Position numbers and translations under genes: made by a program. Positions 34,325-45,988 of a stretch of DNA of 64,000 nt are shown here, in pieces. The notes under the pieces are model-generated. The model saw only the letters and a list, made by a program, of their open reading frames with translations. It was not told where the DNA came from and did not search any database. This DNA is from Actinophytocola oryzae (GTDB taxonomy: Bacteria > Actinomycetota > Actinomycetes > Mycobacteriales > Pseudonocardiaceae). The DNA is taken from NCBI RefSeq assembly GCF_004364325.1, contig NZ_SOCP01000004.1, forward strand, positions 558,001 to 622,000. Reading direction: 5' to 3'. Every line of letters starts with the position of its first letter. Position 1 is the first letter of the stretch.

Positions 34325-34350
34325 CCGCATCAACCGGTCGGCTGATGCGG
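34325..34350 (+). terminator. Hairpin behind the two-component operon
   Basis: CCGCATCA at 34325-34332 pairs with TGATGCGG at 34343-34350 around a 10-nt loop, five bases after the response regulator stop. Confidence 0.65.
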
Positions 34351-34438
34351 AGATCAACCCCTGGTGGGTTCTGGTGCCCGGGCGAACGTGGCAGGGTTGG
34401 GCCGTCAGAAGAGGGCATCGCAGACTGGGGGTGATCTT

Positions 34439-36028
34439 GTGTTGTTGTCACGCACCAGGAAACTGGTGGCACTCGGCGCTGTCGCGGTCCTGGCCGTCGG
34501 GTTGACGGGCAGTGCTTCGGCCACCGAGGGAACCGCGGCCGACGGTGACTGGGCCACGTGGCAGAAGGATCTGGTCGGGTCCCGCTACGCGTCGGCCGAG
34601 CACCGCGTCGACGCGCGCAATGTCGGCAGACTCAAGCTGAAATGGGTCTTCGCCTACCCGAAGACCGAGTCGACGCTCGTGCGCAGTGAGCCCGCCGTCG
34701 TCGGCGACACCATCTACTTCGGCGGCTCGGACGGCAAGTTCTACGCCCGGGACGCACGCACCGGTGGCGCCAAGTGGGAGTTCGACCTCAGTTCGGTGGA
34801 TACGAACGGTTTCGGCGTCGTCTGGGACGGTCCCGCGGTGTCGGGCGGCAAGGTCTTCTTCGGTGACGCCAGGGGCTACTTCTACGCCCTCGACGCGCGG
34901 ACCGGCGCGCTGCGGTGGTCCACCCGTATCGACTCGCACCCGGCGGCCACCGTCACCAGCTCGCCGATCGTCTACAAAGGACGAGTGTACGTCGGCGTGT
35001 CCAGCGGGGAGAACACCGCGGGCCGCGACTACCCGTGCTGCACCTTCCGCGGCCACCTCGACGCGCTCGACGTGAACACCGGCGCGGTGGACTGGCGTTA
35101 CTACACGGTGCCGCAGCCACAGCAGGTCGGGACGTGGCCGAGCGGCGCGGCGAGGTACGAGCCGTCCGGGGTCGGCGTGTGGAGCTCGCCGGTGATCGAC
35201 CCGCGTTCCGGCACGCTCTTCGTCGGCACGGGCCAGAACTACACGGGCAGTGCCGGTGACTTCGACACGCTCCTGGCGCTGGACGCGCGGACCGGTGGCG
35301 TGCGGTGGAAGAACCAGGTCACGGAGGCCGACACCTGGCGGTCGCTGTGCAACGACCCGGAGCCGGAGGGCTACTGTCCCGGCCTCGGCGACGGCTCCGC
35401 GCTCGACTACGACATCGGTGCCACGCCGAACATCTTCCGCGCGGGCAACCGCACGCTCGTCGGCGTCGGCCAGAAACTCGGGGTTTACCACGCTTTCGAC
35501 GCACGCACCGGTGAGGTCGTGTGGCGCCGCCAGCTCGGCGTGCCGCTGCCGTCGGGTGGCATCTCGGGCATCCAGTGGGGTTCGAGCTTCGACGGCAGGC
35601 GCCTGTACATCTCGACCTACTACGCGGGCCCCGGCACGCTGTTCGCCGTGAACCCCGCCGACGGCGAGGTGTTGTGGCAGACGCCGAACCCGGCGGACGG
35701 CTGCACCACCGGCGGTGCCGCGCAGTACCCGAACGCGGGTTGCGACCTCGCGCTGCCCTCGGCGTCGAGCACGAGTCCAGGACTGGTCTGGGAGGGCGGC
35801 ATCGACGGCAAGTTCCGCGCCTACGACTCGAGGAACGGCCGGGTGCTCTGGTCCTACGACGCGATCAGGAGCTTCACCGGCGTCAACGGGGTCGTGGGCA
35901 CGGGCAGCGCGTTCGCCGGCACCGGCAGCGGCGCGGTCATCTCGCGGGGGATGGTGTACGTGCAGTCCGGCTACTACCCGGAGTACTCGACGACCGAGGG
36001 GCACGTGCTGCTGGCCTTCGGCCTCTGA
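34439..36028 (+). CDS. Secreted PQQ-type beta-propeller protein (polyvinyl-alcohol dehydrogenase-like)
   Basis: A 529-residue protein. GTG 34439 follows a GGGGGTGAT ribosome site and gives a signal peptide of about 29 residues (LVALGAVAVLAVGLTGSASA). At least six repeats of the PQQ blade pattern are seen, each ending A-x-D-A-R-T-G-x-x-x-W (for example YARDARTGGAKWEFDL, YALDARTGALRWSTRI, LALDARTGGVRWKNQ, HAFDARTGEVVWRRQL). Vicinal cysteines in DYPCCTF are notable since a Cys-Cys ring contacts PQQ in quinoprotein alcohol dehydrogenases. Cofactor binding is unproven. The 3' end overlaps the convergent EamA gene by 92 bp. Confidence 0.85.
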   Translation: MLLSRTRKLVALGAVAVLAVGLTGSASATEGTAADGDWATWQKDLVGSRYASAEHRVDARNVGRLKLKWVFAYPKTESTLVRSEPAVVGDTIYFGGSDGKFYARDARTGGAKWEFDLSSVDTNGFGVVWDGPAVSGGKVFFGDARGYFYALDARTGALRWSTRIDSHPAATVTSSPIVYKGRVYVGVSSGENTAGRDYPCCTFRGHLDALDVNTGAVDWRYYTVPQPQQVGTWPSGAARYEPSGVGVWSSPVIDPRSGTLFVGTGQNYTGSAGDFDTLLALDARTGGVRWKNQVTEADTWRSLCNDPEPEGYCPGLGDGSALDYDIGATPNIFRAGNRTLVGVGQKLGVYHAFDARTGEVVWRRQLGVPLPSGGISGIQWGSSFDGRRLYISTYYAGPGTLFAVNPADGEVLWQTPNPADGCTTGGAAQYPNAGCDLALPSASSTSPGLVWEGGIDGKFRAYDSRNGRVLWSYDAIRSFTGVNGVVGTGSAFAGTGSGAVISRGMVYVQSGYYPEYSTTEGHVLLAFGL

Positions 36029-36869
36029 CCAGTCCGAAGAGGACGCCGGTGATGATCAGCACGCCGGCGAGGACTCGGAGCGGGGTGAGCCGCTCGCCCG
36101 TGAGCAACGCGGCGGCGGCCATCCCGAACACCGGCACCAGGAGTGAGAACGGGGCGATCACGGACGCCGAGTAGGTCCTGATCAGGTAGCCCCAGACGCC
36201 GAAGCCGGCGACGGTGGCCACCAGTCCGACGAAGAAGACGGACCCGGCCGCCTGCCACGTGACGGTCCGCAGCGCGTCCCAGCCGCGCTGCGGACCTTCG
36301 AAGATCGCGGACATGGCGAACAGGGGGAGCACGGCGAACGCGCTGACCCACACCATGAACCGCAGCGTGTCCGGCGGGGCGGCCCTGCGCATCGCGACGT
36401 TGCCGAGCCCCCAGGCCGCCGCCGCGGCGATGAGCAGCAGGAACGGGCCGAGCGGGCTGGCGTCGCCGAGGTCGAGGCCGATCAGCACGAGGCCGCCGAG
36501 CGCGACCACCATGCCGAGGACCTGGGCGCGGGTGAGGTGTTCCTTCAGCAACACCACCGCGAAGACCAGCGTGAACGGCGCCTGTGCCTGGAGCACCAGC
36601 GAGGACAGCCCGGCGGGCATCCCGTGCGCCATGCCGATGAACAACAGCCCGAACTGCAGGAACGCGAGGGTGAGCGTCACCGCGGCCACCCACCGCCACG
36701 GCACGCCGGGGGAGCGGAGGACGAAGATCGCGGGCACGGCCGCGACGAGGAACCGCAGCGCGCAGAAGAACAGCGGCGGGAAGTGGTGCAGCCCGGCCTC
36801 GATGACGACGAAGTTCACGCCCCACGCGACTGTCAGGACGAGGGTGAGCAGCAGGTGCCGTGGTGACAT
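35937..36869 (-). CDS. EamA/DMT-family transporter
   Basis: A 310-residue protein with ten membrane helices in two EamA halves (WGVNFVVIEAGLHHFPPLFF; WGLGNVAMRRAAPPD). ATG 36869 starts just before the first helix. The C terminus runs about 30 residues past the last helix as a basic Ser/Pro-rich tail, and this tail is what overlaps the PQQ-type gene on the other strand. A divergent LysR gene is the usual partner of amino-acid or metabolite exporters of this family. Confidence 0.88.
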   Translation of the reverse strand: MSPRHLLLTLVLTVAWGVNFVVIEAGLHHFPPLFFCALRFLVAAVPAIFVLRSPGVPWRWVAAVTLTLAFLQFGLLFIGMAHGMPAGLSSLVLQAQAPFTLVFAVVLLKEHLTRAQVLGMVVALGGLVLIGLDLGDASPLGPFLLLIAAAAAWGLGNVAMRRAAPPDTLRFMVWVSAFAVLPLFAMSAIFEGPQRGWDALRTVTWQAAGSVFFVGLVATVAGFGVWGYLIRTYSASVIAPFSLLVPVFGMAAAALLTGERLTPLRVLAGVLIITGVLFGLVRGRRPAARAPRSSSTPGSSRTARTPSPAR

Positions 36870-36899
36870 GCCCCCACGGTGGTCGCCCCGTGAGTGAAG

Positions 36900-36914
36900 C
36901 ACAAGTTAATTGTG
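36900..36914. promoter_or_regulatory. LysR-type palindromic operator
   Basis: CACAAGTTAATTGTG is a 5-bp inverted repeat with a 5-bp AT-rich centre and contains a T-N11-A-like layout. It lies 28 bp before the lysR start and 31 bp before the eamA start, so it could control both divergent genes. Confidence 0.6.
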
Positions 36915-36941
36915 CTGCGGCCAATGAGTTAGCATCACTGC

Positions 36942-37850
36942 ATGTTTGACCTGTCCCGGTTGCGGGTGCTGCACGCGGTCGCCGGTCACGGCAGCCTCGC
37001 CGCCGCGGCGCAGGCACTGCACCTGACCCCGTCCGCTGTGTCCCAGGCGATGGCGAAACTGGAGCGTGAGGCGGGTTGTGTGCTGGCCGAACGCCAGGGC
37101 CGCCGCCTGCGCCTCACCGAGGAGGGGCACGTGCTGGCGAGTCACGCCGACCGCATCCTGGCCGCGGTGGCGGCCGCGTCCGCGGACCTGGACGAGCGAA
37201 AGGGCCTGGTGATCGGCGAGGTGACGATCGGCGCGTTCCCGACAGCCGCGCGTGGTCTCGTGCCTGCCGTCCTGCGGTCGTGTGCGGCGCGCTATCCGGC
37301 GCTGCGCATCCGCCTGCTGGAGGTGGAGCCGTACCAGTCCATGGGCCGGGTAGCCTCTGGTGACCTCGACCTGGCGGTGACGCAGGACTGGATGAACCTG
37401 CCGGTGGCCGTGCCGGAACGCCTGGACAGTACCGACATCGGCCTCGACCACGCCGACATCGCGCTGCCCGTCGGGCACCCGCTCGCCGACCGGGCGAGCA
37501 TCGCGCTCCCGGACCTGGCGACCGAGCCGTGGATCGCCTCCACCGCGGGCACCATCTGCCACGACTGGCTGACGACGACCTTCCGCAGGGCAGGCCACGA
37601 GCCGTTGGTCGCGCACCAGGCCGCGGAGTTCCCGACCCAGCTGGCACTGGTGGCGGCGGGCCTGGGCGTGGCGGTGGTCCCGCGCCTGGCCGCGGACTCG
37701 GTGCCACGCGGCGTGGTCCTGGTCCCGGTCACCCCGGCACTACACCGCCGCGTGTTCGCGGTGTGGCGCGAGGAGACCGGCAGACGCCCGGCGATCCGAG
37801 CGGTCGTGGGGGCACTGCGGGAGGCCGCCGAGCCGATGGGACTCCGCTAG
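36942..37850 (+). CDS. LysR-family transcriptional regulator
   Basis: A 302-residue protein: N-terminal winged helix (LRVLHAVAGHGSLAAAAQAL, SAVSQAMAKLEREAG) and a periplasmic-binding-protein-like effector domain from about residue 90. It probably regulates the divergent EamA transporter and itself. The stop is part of a CTAG shared with the convergent PLP enzyme gene. Confidence 0.92.
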   Translation: MFDLSRLRVLHAVAGHGSLAAAAQALHLTPSAVSQAMAKLEREAGCVLAERQGRRLRLTEEGHVLASHADRILAAVAAASADLDERKGLVIGEVTIGAFPTAARGLVPAVLRSCAARYPALRIRLLEVEPYQSMGRVASGDLDLAVTQDWMNLPVAVPERLDSTDIGLDHADIALPVGHPLADRASIALPDLATEPWIASTAGTICHDWLTTTFRRAGHEPLVAHQAAEFPTQLALVAAGLGVAVVPRLAADSVPRGVVLVPVTPALHRRVFAVWREETGRRPAIRAVVGALREAAEPMGLR

Positions 37851-38728
37851 CCTTCCGGCGTCCAGTCGGTGTTGGCGCCACACAGGATCAGACACGGCAG
37901 GTCACCAGGCACGAGCCCGGCGAGCCACGCGGCGAACGGAACGGCGCCTGCGGGCTCCACGGCGAGCCGGAACTCCTCCCACAACCGGTCGCGAGCCGCG
38001 AGGATCTGCTCGTCCGACACGAGCACGGACGTCGCCGCACGCAGGATCGCGAACGGCACCTCGCCCACACGGGTGGCACCCAGCGCGGACATCGCCACCC
38101 CACCCACCGGCGAGTCGACGGGCTGCCCCGCCGCGAGCGCGTCGTGGAACGCCTGACAACCGTGAGGCTCGACGGCGACGACGTGCCGGCCGCCACTGCC
38201 GAGCACCGTGCCAGCCCCCAGCCCACCCCCACCGACGGCGACGACGAGCGTGTCGACCGAAGGCACGTCGGCGACGGCCTCGGCCGCACAGGTGCCCTGA
38301 CCGGCTACCACCAGCGGGTGGTCGTAGGCAGGCACGTAGAGCGCGTCGGGCACCTCCATCGCGGCGGCGGCAGCCTCGGCGTAGGTCGCACCGTGACGGA
38401 TCAGCTTCGCACCGGTCGCCTCGATACGGCGGGCCTTGGCCGCGGGCACGGACTCCGGCGTGTACACAGTGGCCGGCACGTTCAGCAGCGACGCCGCCGC
38501 CGCGACCGCGAGCCCGTGGTTCCCACCGGAGGCGGTCACCACCCGCCCAGGCCGCTCCGAAGCACCCAGCAGGGCGTTCAACGCGCCCCTGACCTTGAAG
38601 GAACCGGTCAGTTGAAGCTGCTCCAGCTTCAACACGACCGACCGCCCCTCGACCTCGACAGTCATGGCCGGGGTGTGCCGCACGTACGGCCCAATACGCT
38701 CCGCCGCGGCATCAACGTCTGACAACAT
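37847..38728 (-). CDS. PLP-dependent serine/threonine dehydratase-like enzyme
   Basis: A 293-residue fold-type II enzyme. The PLP lysine is in LTGSFKVRGALNAL, ASGGNHGLAVA is the substrate loop, and VGGGGLGAG the phosphate-binding loop. It lacks an ACT regulatory domain, so it is the short, catabolic-like or racemase-like form. The final metal/PLP-N1 residue region LILCGANTD is intact. ATG 38728 is chosen because the TPA start of the family follows. Its stop codon uses the same CTAG tetramer as the convergent LysR gene. Confidence 0.88.
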   Translation of the reverse strand: MLSDVDAAAERIGPYVRHTPAMTVEVEGRSVVLKLEQLQLTGSFKVRGALNALLGASERPGRVVTASGGNHGLAVAAAASLLNVPATVYTPESVPAAKARRIEATGAKLIRHGATYAEAAAAAMEVPDALYVPAYDHPLVVAGQGTCAAEAVADVPSVDTLVVAVGGGGLGAGTVLGSGGRHVVAVEPHGCQAFHDALAAGQPVDSPVGGVAMSALGATRVGEVPFAILRAATSVLVSDEQILAARDRLWEEFRLAVEPAGAVPFAAWLAGLVPGDLPCLILCGANTDWTPEG

Positions 38729-38885
38729 GAGCACAAGGTATATCGAGCGGACTCCACCTGAGTCGATCACGATCACCGCACCCCGCTCCGAAGGCGAAGA
38801 GACGGTGCAGCCACGCGAGGCGTGAGTGGGCCGCGGGGAACAGGCCCACTCACCGCGAGCGGGACGAGCCAATAGATTGACCTCC

Positions 38886-39914
38886 GTGCCAGCACAGTTT
38901 CCGACCGCCGCCGCGACTGCCATCGGGTCCATGCCAGGGACCGACCCGGTCGAGGCGGCGGCCGTCGTCGTGGGTGAGTTGCCCGACCTGCCGCATCTGC
39001 CCGAGCTGCCGAAGCGGGGGCTGGGCGCGGACATGATCGGCAGGACCGCCGCGCTGCTGGTCGACCTCGCCGTGGAGGTCGTGCCGTCGGCCTACCGGGT
39101 CGCGGCCCGCCCCGGTGGCGACCACCGCACCGCCGTCGACCACCTCCGCCGCGATCTGGACGCCTTCGAGGAGGCGGTCGAGGTCGCCAAACCGTCGCTG
39201 GTGAAGGTCCAGCTCGCCGGTCCCTGGACGCTGACCTCCGAGGTCGAGCTGCCCCGCGGCCACCGCGCGATGACCGACCAGGGCGCACTGCGGGACTTCA
39301 CGGAGTCCCTCGCGGAAGGCATCACCCGCCACGTCGCCGAAGTACGCAAACGCACCGGCGCCGACGTGGTCGTCCAACTCGACGAGCCGTCCCTCCCCGC
39401 GGTGCTGGCCGGTGCCCTGTCCACGCCGTCGGGACTGAGCACCGTCCCCGCCGTGGCCGATCCGGACGCCCGTGACGTCCTCGCGACGGTGATCGACGCC
39501 GCCCGCGCCGCCACCGGCCAACCCGTGATCGTCCACTGCTGCGCCCCCCGCCCACCGGTCGCGCTGTTCCGCAGCGCAGGCGCCGACGCGGTCTCCCTCG
39601 ACGCGACCCTGCTCGAAGGCACCCCCGCCGTGTTCACCGACTCCCTCGGCGAGGCGTGGGACGACGGGTGCGTACTCCTGCTGGGCCTCGCACCCAGCAC
39701 CGACCCCCGTCGTCCCGTCACCTTCCACGAAGCCGCCCGTCCGGCTCTCGAGCTGGTCGACCGTCTCGGCTTCCCCCGGTCGATCCTGGCCGACCGTGCC
39801 GTGCCCACCCCGACCTGCGGCCTCTCCTCCGCGACGTCGGGATGGGCCAGGCGAGCCCTCGAGCTGGTCCGCGAGGTGGGCAAGGGCTTCGTGGAACCCC
39901 CCGAGTCCTGGTAG
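38886..39914 (+). CDS. MetE/UROD-fold methionine synthase-like protein (Rv3015c-like)
   Basis: A 342-residue single-barrel relative of cobalamin-independent methionine synthase. Zinc ligands of the MetE C-terminal barrel appear conserved: His and Cys in VIVHCCAP and Cys in TPTCGLSSAT. QLDEPSLPAVL supplies the acidic homocysteine-site residue. It lacks the N-terminal barrel of full MetE. Its true methyl donor is unknown. GTG 38886 gives the typical start AQFPTAAATAIGSMPG. In mycobacteria this gene also lies close to ligA. Confidence 0.85.
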   Translation: MPAQFPTAAATAIGSMPGTDPVEAAAVVVGELPDLPHLPELPKRGLGADMIGRTAALLVDLAVEVVPSAYRVAARPGGDHRTAVDHLRRDLDAFEEAVEVAKPSLVKVQLAGPWTLTSEVELPRGHRAMTDQGALRDFTESLAEGITRHVAEVRKRTGADVVVQLDEPSLPAVLAGALSTPSGLSTVPAVADPDARDVLATVIDAARAATGQPVIVHCCAPRPPVALFRSAGADAVSLDATLLEGTPAVFTDSLGEAWDDGCVLLLGLAPSTDPRRPVTFHEAARPALELVDRLGFPRSILADRAVPTPTCGLSSATSGWARRALELVREVGKGFVEPPESW

Positions 39915-39916
39915 GA

Positions 39917-41317
39917 CTACTGGCGCCGGAAGGTCAGCGCCACCAGGAACGTCAGCAGCACGATCGCCGAGGACGCGGTGAACGCGGCCGTCGCGGACGT
40001 GACGACCGCCGCCGTGCCGGTCGTGCCCCGCGCGGCCGAGCCCGCGATCGTCACGAGGATCGCCAGGCCGAGGGTGGAGCCGATCTGCTGCATGGTCTGC
40101 AGCGCGCCACCCGCCGCCCCCGCGTCCTCGGGCGGCACCGACCCCATGATCAGGACGTTCAGCGGCGAGAACGCCAACCCGCCACCGATGCCCATCAGGA
40201 TCATCGGACCGAGGATCGCCGCGAAGTAGGTCGAGTCCGCGGACAGCTGACCCATCCACCACAACCCGACCGCCATCAGCAGTGAACCCGTCAGTGCCAA
40301 CGGCTTCGGGCCCGTCCTCGGCAGCAGCCTCGGGACCAGCCGGGACATCCCGAAGATCCCGACCGCCATCGGCAGGAAGGCGAAACCGGTCGTCAGCGCC
40401 CGGTAGCCGCTGACCTCCTGCAGGAACTGCGTCATGAAGAAGAACGCAGACATCATCGACAGCGGGCCGAGGAAGAAGTTGGCGTAGGCCGCGGCACGGT
40501 TGCGGTCCGCGAACAGCCGCAGCGGCAGCATCGGGTTCGCGACCCGCGTCTGCGACACGACGAACGCCACCACCAGCACCCCGCCGACCACGAGCGGCCA
40601 CACCGCGGCGCCGGTCGACCAGCCCTTGTCCGCGGCCTGGATGAAGCCGAACACCAGCGACGCGACCCCGATCGTCGCGAGGCCCGCGCCGACCGGGTCG
40701 AGCCGGGCGGGATGACGCGGCGGCTCGGCGATGTAGCGGGCGCCGAACGCGAGCACGACCAGGCCGAGCGGCACGTTGATGAACATGACCGACCGCCACG
40801 TCAGCCACTCGGTCAGGAACCCGCCGAGGATCAGCCCGATCGCGAACCCCGAGCTGGCCATCGCCGAGAACAGTGACAGCGCACGCACCCTCGCGTGTGG
40901 CTCGGCGACCGTGCTGGTGATCAGCGCGATCGTGCTCGGCCCGGCCATCGCGGCACCGACGCCCTGCACGATCCGCGCCACGATGAGCAGCGTCGCCGAG
41001 TCCGCGAGGCCCCCGGCCAGTGACGCGGCCGTGAACACCGAGATCCCGAGGAAGAACAGCCTGCGCCTGCCGAACAGGTCGCCGAGGCGACCGCCGAGCA
41101 GTAGCAGCCCGCCGAACACCAGCGTGTAGGCGTTCATCACCCAGGACAGGCCCGCGGCCGAGAAGCCGAGGTCGGCGCGGATGCGGGGGAGCGCCACGTT
41201 CATCACCGTCGCGTCGAGCATGAGCATGAGCTGGCACGTGAGGATCAGCGCCAGCGCGACAGCCGGTCTGGCCGCTACGGGCCGGACCGGCGTTTCAACA
41301 GCTGTGGAGACAGACAC
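39917..41317 (-). CDS. EmrB/QacA-type (DHA2) MFS drug efflux transporter
   Basis: A 466-residue protein with 14 predicted helices. DHA2 motifs: LDATVMNVALPRIRADLGFS in helix 1, GGRLGDLFGRRRLFFLG (motif A) and GRIVQGVGAAMAGPSTIALI-like motif B, plus GPxLGG-like GLILGGFLTEWLTWRSVMFINVP motif C. Substrate unknown. It is divergent from a TetR gene, with three operators between them, so export is probably induced by a ligand of that TetR protein. Confidence 0.93.
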   Translation of the reverse strand: MSVSTAVETPVRPVAARPAVALALILTCQLMLMLDATVMNVALPRIRADLGFSAAGLSWVMNAYTLVFGGLLLLGGRLGDLFGRRRLFFLGISVFTAASLAGGLADSATLLIVARIVQGVGAAMAGPSTIALITSTVAEPHARVRALSLFSAMASSGFAIGLILGGFLTEWLTWRSVMFINVPLGLVVLAFGARYIAEPPRHPARLDPVGAGLATIGVASLVFGFIQAADKGWSTGAAVWPLVVGGVLVVAFVVSQTRVANPMLPLRLFADRNRAAAYANFFLGPLSMMSAFFFMTQFLQEVSGYRALTTGFAFLPMAVGIFGMSRLVPRLLPRTGPKPLALTGSLLMAVGLWWMGQLSADSTYFAAILGPMILMGIGGGLAFSPLNVLIMGSVPPEDAGAAGGALQTMQQIGSTLGLAILVTIAGSAARGTTGTAAVVTSATAAFTASSAIVLLTFLVALTFRRQ

Positions 41318-41331
41318 AACAAACCCCTAAG

Positions 41332-41412
41332 TGGAGAGACTCTCCAGTTTGACTGCGTTAGCATATGGAGAGCATCTCCGGATGCGCAAGACTAACCGGA
41401 GAAACTCTCCGG
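41332..41412. promoter_or_regulatory. Three TetR-type operators in the mfs/tetR divergent promoter
   Basis: Three copies of GGAGA-N3-TCTCC lie at 41333-41345, 41367-41379 and 41398-41410. The outer two are extended palindromes (TGGAGAGACTCTCCA at 41332-41346; CCGGAGA-AAC-TCTCCGG at 41396-41412). Centres are 34 and 31 bp apart, about three helical turns, which places them on one face of DNA. Confidence 0.85.
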
Positions 41413-41429
41413 ATGGAAGGGGTGCACCG

Positions 41430-41969
41430 ATGCGCGCCGACGCCCGCCGCAACTACGAGCGGATCGTGGCGACCGCGCGCGAGGTGTTCTTCGAGCACGG
41501 CGTCGAGGTGCCGCTCGACGACATCGTCAAACGGGCCGGTGTCGGCGCCGGCACGCTCTACCGGCACTTCCCGACCCGCGACGTGCTCGTCGAGGCCGTC
41601 TACCGCCAGGAGATCGAGGACCTCGCGGCCCGGGTGCGTGAGATCACCAAGGAGCTGCCGCCCGAGGAGGCCCTCCACGAGTGGATGCGCAGCCAGGTCG
41701 CCTTCTCCATCGAGCGGTCCGGGCTCGCCGCCGCGCTGAAGGCGGCGATCGACGAGGAGTCGGAGACCTTCCAGTACTGCAAGACCATGTTGCGCGAGGC
41801 GATCACGGTGCTCGTCGAGGAGGCCAAGGCGGCGGGCGTGGTCCGCGACGACATCGAGGCGGTCGACGTGATGCGGCTGGGTCACGGCATCGGCGCCAGC
41901 GCGAAGTACGCGGACGAGCCGGGCCGGGAACGGCTGGTGTCGATCGCGCTGAACGGGTTGCGGCCGTGA
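41430..41969 (+). CDS. TetR-family transcriptional regulator
   Basis: A 179-residue regulator starting at ATG 41430 (MRADARRNYERIVATAREVF). The helix-turn-helix is VPLDDIVKRAGVGAGTLYRHFPTRDVLVEAVY. The C-terminal ligand domain is helical and of the SBP/TetR_C type. ATG 41382 in frame would put the start upstream of the third operator, which is unlikely. It is expected to repress itself and the divergent efflux pump. Confidence 0.93.
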   Translation: MRADARRNYERIVATAREVFFEHGVEVPLDDIVKRAGVGAGTLYRHFPTRDVLVEAVYRQEIEDLAARVREITKELPPEEALHEWMRSQVAFSIERSGLAAALKAAIDEESETFQYCKTMLREAITVLVEEAKAAGVVRDDIEAVDVMRLGHGIGASAKYADEPGRERLVSIALNGLRP

Positions 41970-42616
41970 GGTTCTTCCGCCGCGAGCCGAGCGTGGAGCG
42001 GCCCGACCCCGCCGCCCGCGCGGAACGGTTCTGGCAGGGCTGGTACGACCTGCTGCCCGAGGTGTCCTCCGCGCTCGGCGACCGCGAACCGCTGCGGGTC
42101 GAGAACCAGCTGTGCGACCTGGTCGCCGGCCTGCACCCGGAGCTGCAGTTCGCCCTGGACCGTGGTCAGCGGGCGGTGTACGCGCTGGTCGTCAGCGGTC
42201 AGGAGGACCCGCGCCTGCGCAGGTACACCGACGCGTGGCGCGCCGCGGCCCCCGCCGAGGACGCCATCTGGGAGTACCACGACTCGGTCCCACCCGTCCC
42301 CGACCCGACGCTCGTGACGGTCAACCTCGGCACGCACCGGATCCCGCTCGCGGACGTCCGCGTGGTGGCGCGAGTGGACGGTGACGTGGTCGACGTCGCG
42401 GTCTACCACCCGGAGATGGCCTCCCTGGACGAGGCGGGCCGGACCTCGATGACCTACCTGCCCCTCGACGCGGCACTGGGTGAACGCCTGGCCGCCGAGC
42501 GCCTGCGCCGTGTGGAGACCGCGGAGACCGAGCCGGCGGGCGCGATCGGCCTGATCGAGCTGCGAACCCTCGTCCAGGCCCTGGGGAAGCCGGAAAATGT
42601 CGGTGGTGGTGACTAG
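41966..42616 (+). CDS. Hypothetical protein between tetR and ligA
   Basis: A 216-residue protein not assigned to a family. GTG 41966 overlaps the tetR stop by 4 bp (GTGA). It has no signal peptide or membrane helix. The composition is acidic with segments ERFWQGWYDLLPEVSSALGD, LYALVVSGQEDPRL and VDVAVYHPEMASLDEAGR; the pattern recalls the mycobacterial hypothetical proteins next to ligA, but the match is only an impression. It ends 9 bp before ligA and so probably shares its transcript. Confidence 0.75.
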   Translation: MRFFRREPSVERPDPAARAERFWQGWYDLLPEVSSALGDREPLRVENQLCDLVAGLHPELQFALDRGQRAVYALVVSGQEDPRLRRYTDAWRAAAPAEDAIWEYHDSVPPVPDPTLVTVNLGTHRIPLADVRVVARVDGDVVDVAVYHPEMASLDEAGRTSMTYLPLDAALGERLAAERLRRVETAETEPAGAIGLIELRTLVQALGKPENVGGGD

Positions 42617-45247
<2,631 letters not shown>

Positions 45248-45251
<4 letters not shown>

Positions 45252-45787
45252 GCCGCGAACAGGCCGTCGTGCTGCTCACCGGCATACAGGCGGCGGGCAA
45301 GTCGACCGTGGCGCAGCTGCTGGCGGAGCGCCTCGACCGCGCGGTGCACCTGCGCGGCGACGTGTTCCGCCGCATGGTGGTCAGCGGCAGGGCGGACATG
45401 ACCCCGGATCCCTCCGAGGAGGCGATGCGGCAGCTCCGCCTGCGTTACCGCCTGACCGCCATCGCCGCCGACGAGTACTTCCGGGCGGGCTTCACGGTCG
45501 TCGCGCAGGACGTCGTACTCGGCGAGGTCCTGGGCGACATGGTCCACCTGATCCGCCCGCGCCCGCTGCTGGTCGTGGTGCTCGCCCCACGCGCCGAGGC
45601 GGTCCTCGCCAGGGAGACGGCCCGCGCGAAGAACTCCTACGACGAGTGGACGGTCACCCAGCTCGACCAGGGCCTGCGCACGGGCACACCCCGCATCGGA
45701 CTCTGGCTCGACACCTCCGACCAGACCCCGGAACAGACCGTCGAGGAGATCCTCGCGAGGGCGTGGACCGAGGCCCGCGTTTCCTGA
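45248..45787 (+). CDS. P-loop small-molecule kinase-like ATPase (AAA_33/zeta-like)
   Basis: A 179-residue protein with Walker A GIQAAGKST near the N terminus, an aspartate-bearing RGDVFRRMV segment where zeta toxins and chloramphenicol phosphotransferases place the base, and a lid-like LARETARAKNSYDEWTV. This matches a family of standalone kinases often called zeta-like. No epsilon-type antitoxin is adjacent, so a toxin role is not supported. It overlaps the upstream GNAT by GTGA. Confidence 0.8.
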
Positions 45788-45832
45788 CCCACGTGCTCTG
45801 GGCGGGACGCTCGACCGAGAAGCACCGGCACT

Positions 45833-45988
45833 CTTCCCTGCCTGCTCGACCTTGTGATGAACGAGATCGCCCACCTCCGGCTCGAGAACGTCGAGCCACC
45901 CGTCAACGTGGTGCTCCCGCAGATCGGCGGCGAGCCGTTCGACGAACCGCTTGTTCGTTCGCGAGTAGGACAGGAAGACGTCGCGCAT
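45833..45988 (-). pseudogene. N-terminal fragment of a TIR-domain protein
   Basis: Behind a strong AGGAGATGAG ribosome site, ATG 45988 opens a frame reading MRDVFLSYSRTNKRFVERLA and then DGWLDVLEPEVGDLVHHKVEQ, the box 1 and box 2 region of bacterial TIR domains (FLSYSR, WLD..E..VGD). Similarity stops after about 52 codons, just before the catalytic-glutamate region, and the frame then runs antisense into the kinase gene. It is therefore a truncated remnant, or a very short TIR peptide. The missing 3' part was not found elsewhere in the window. Confidence 0.65.

Noticed and set aside
34439..36028. Direct orthologue of the mycobacterial PQQ-repeat gene Rv3035
   Set aside because: The length (529 residues) and location, far from the Rv3034c-like gene, do not fit. 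It is probably a different member of the propeller superfamily.
38850..41237. Minus-strand open frame of about 795 codons across the MetE-like and efflux genes
   Set aside because: It is antisense to two well-supported genes and its translation is rich in Arg, Gly and His without any motif, as expected of a shadow frame in high-GC DNA.
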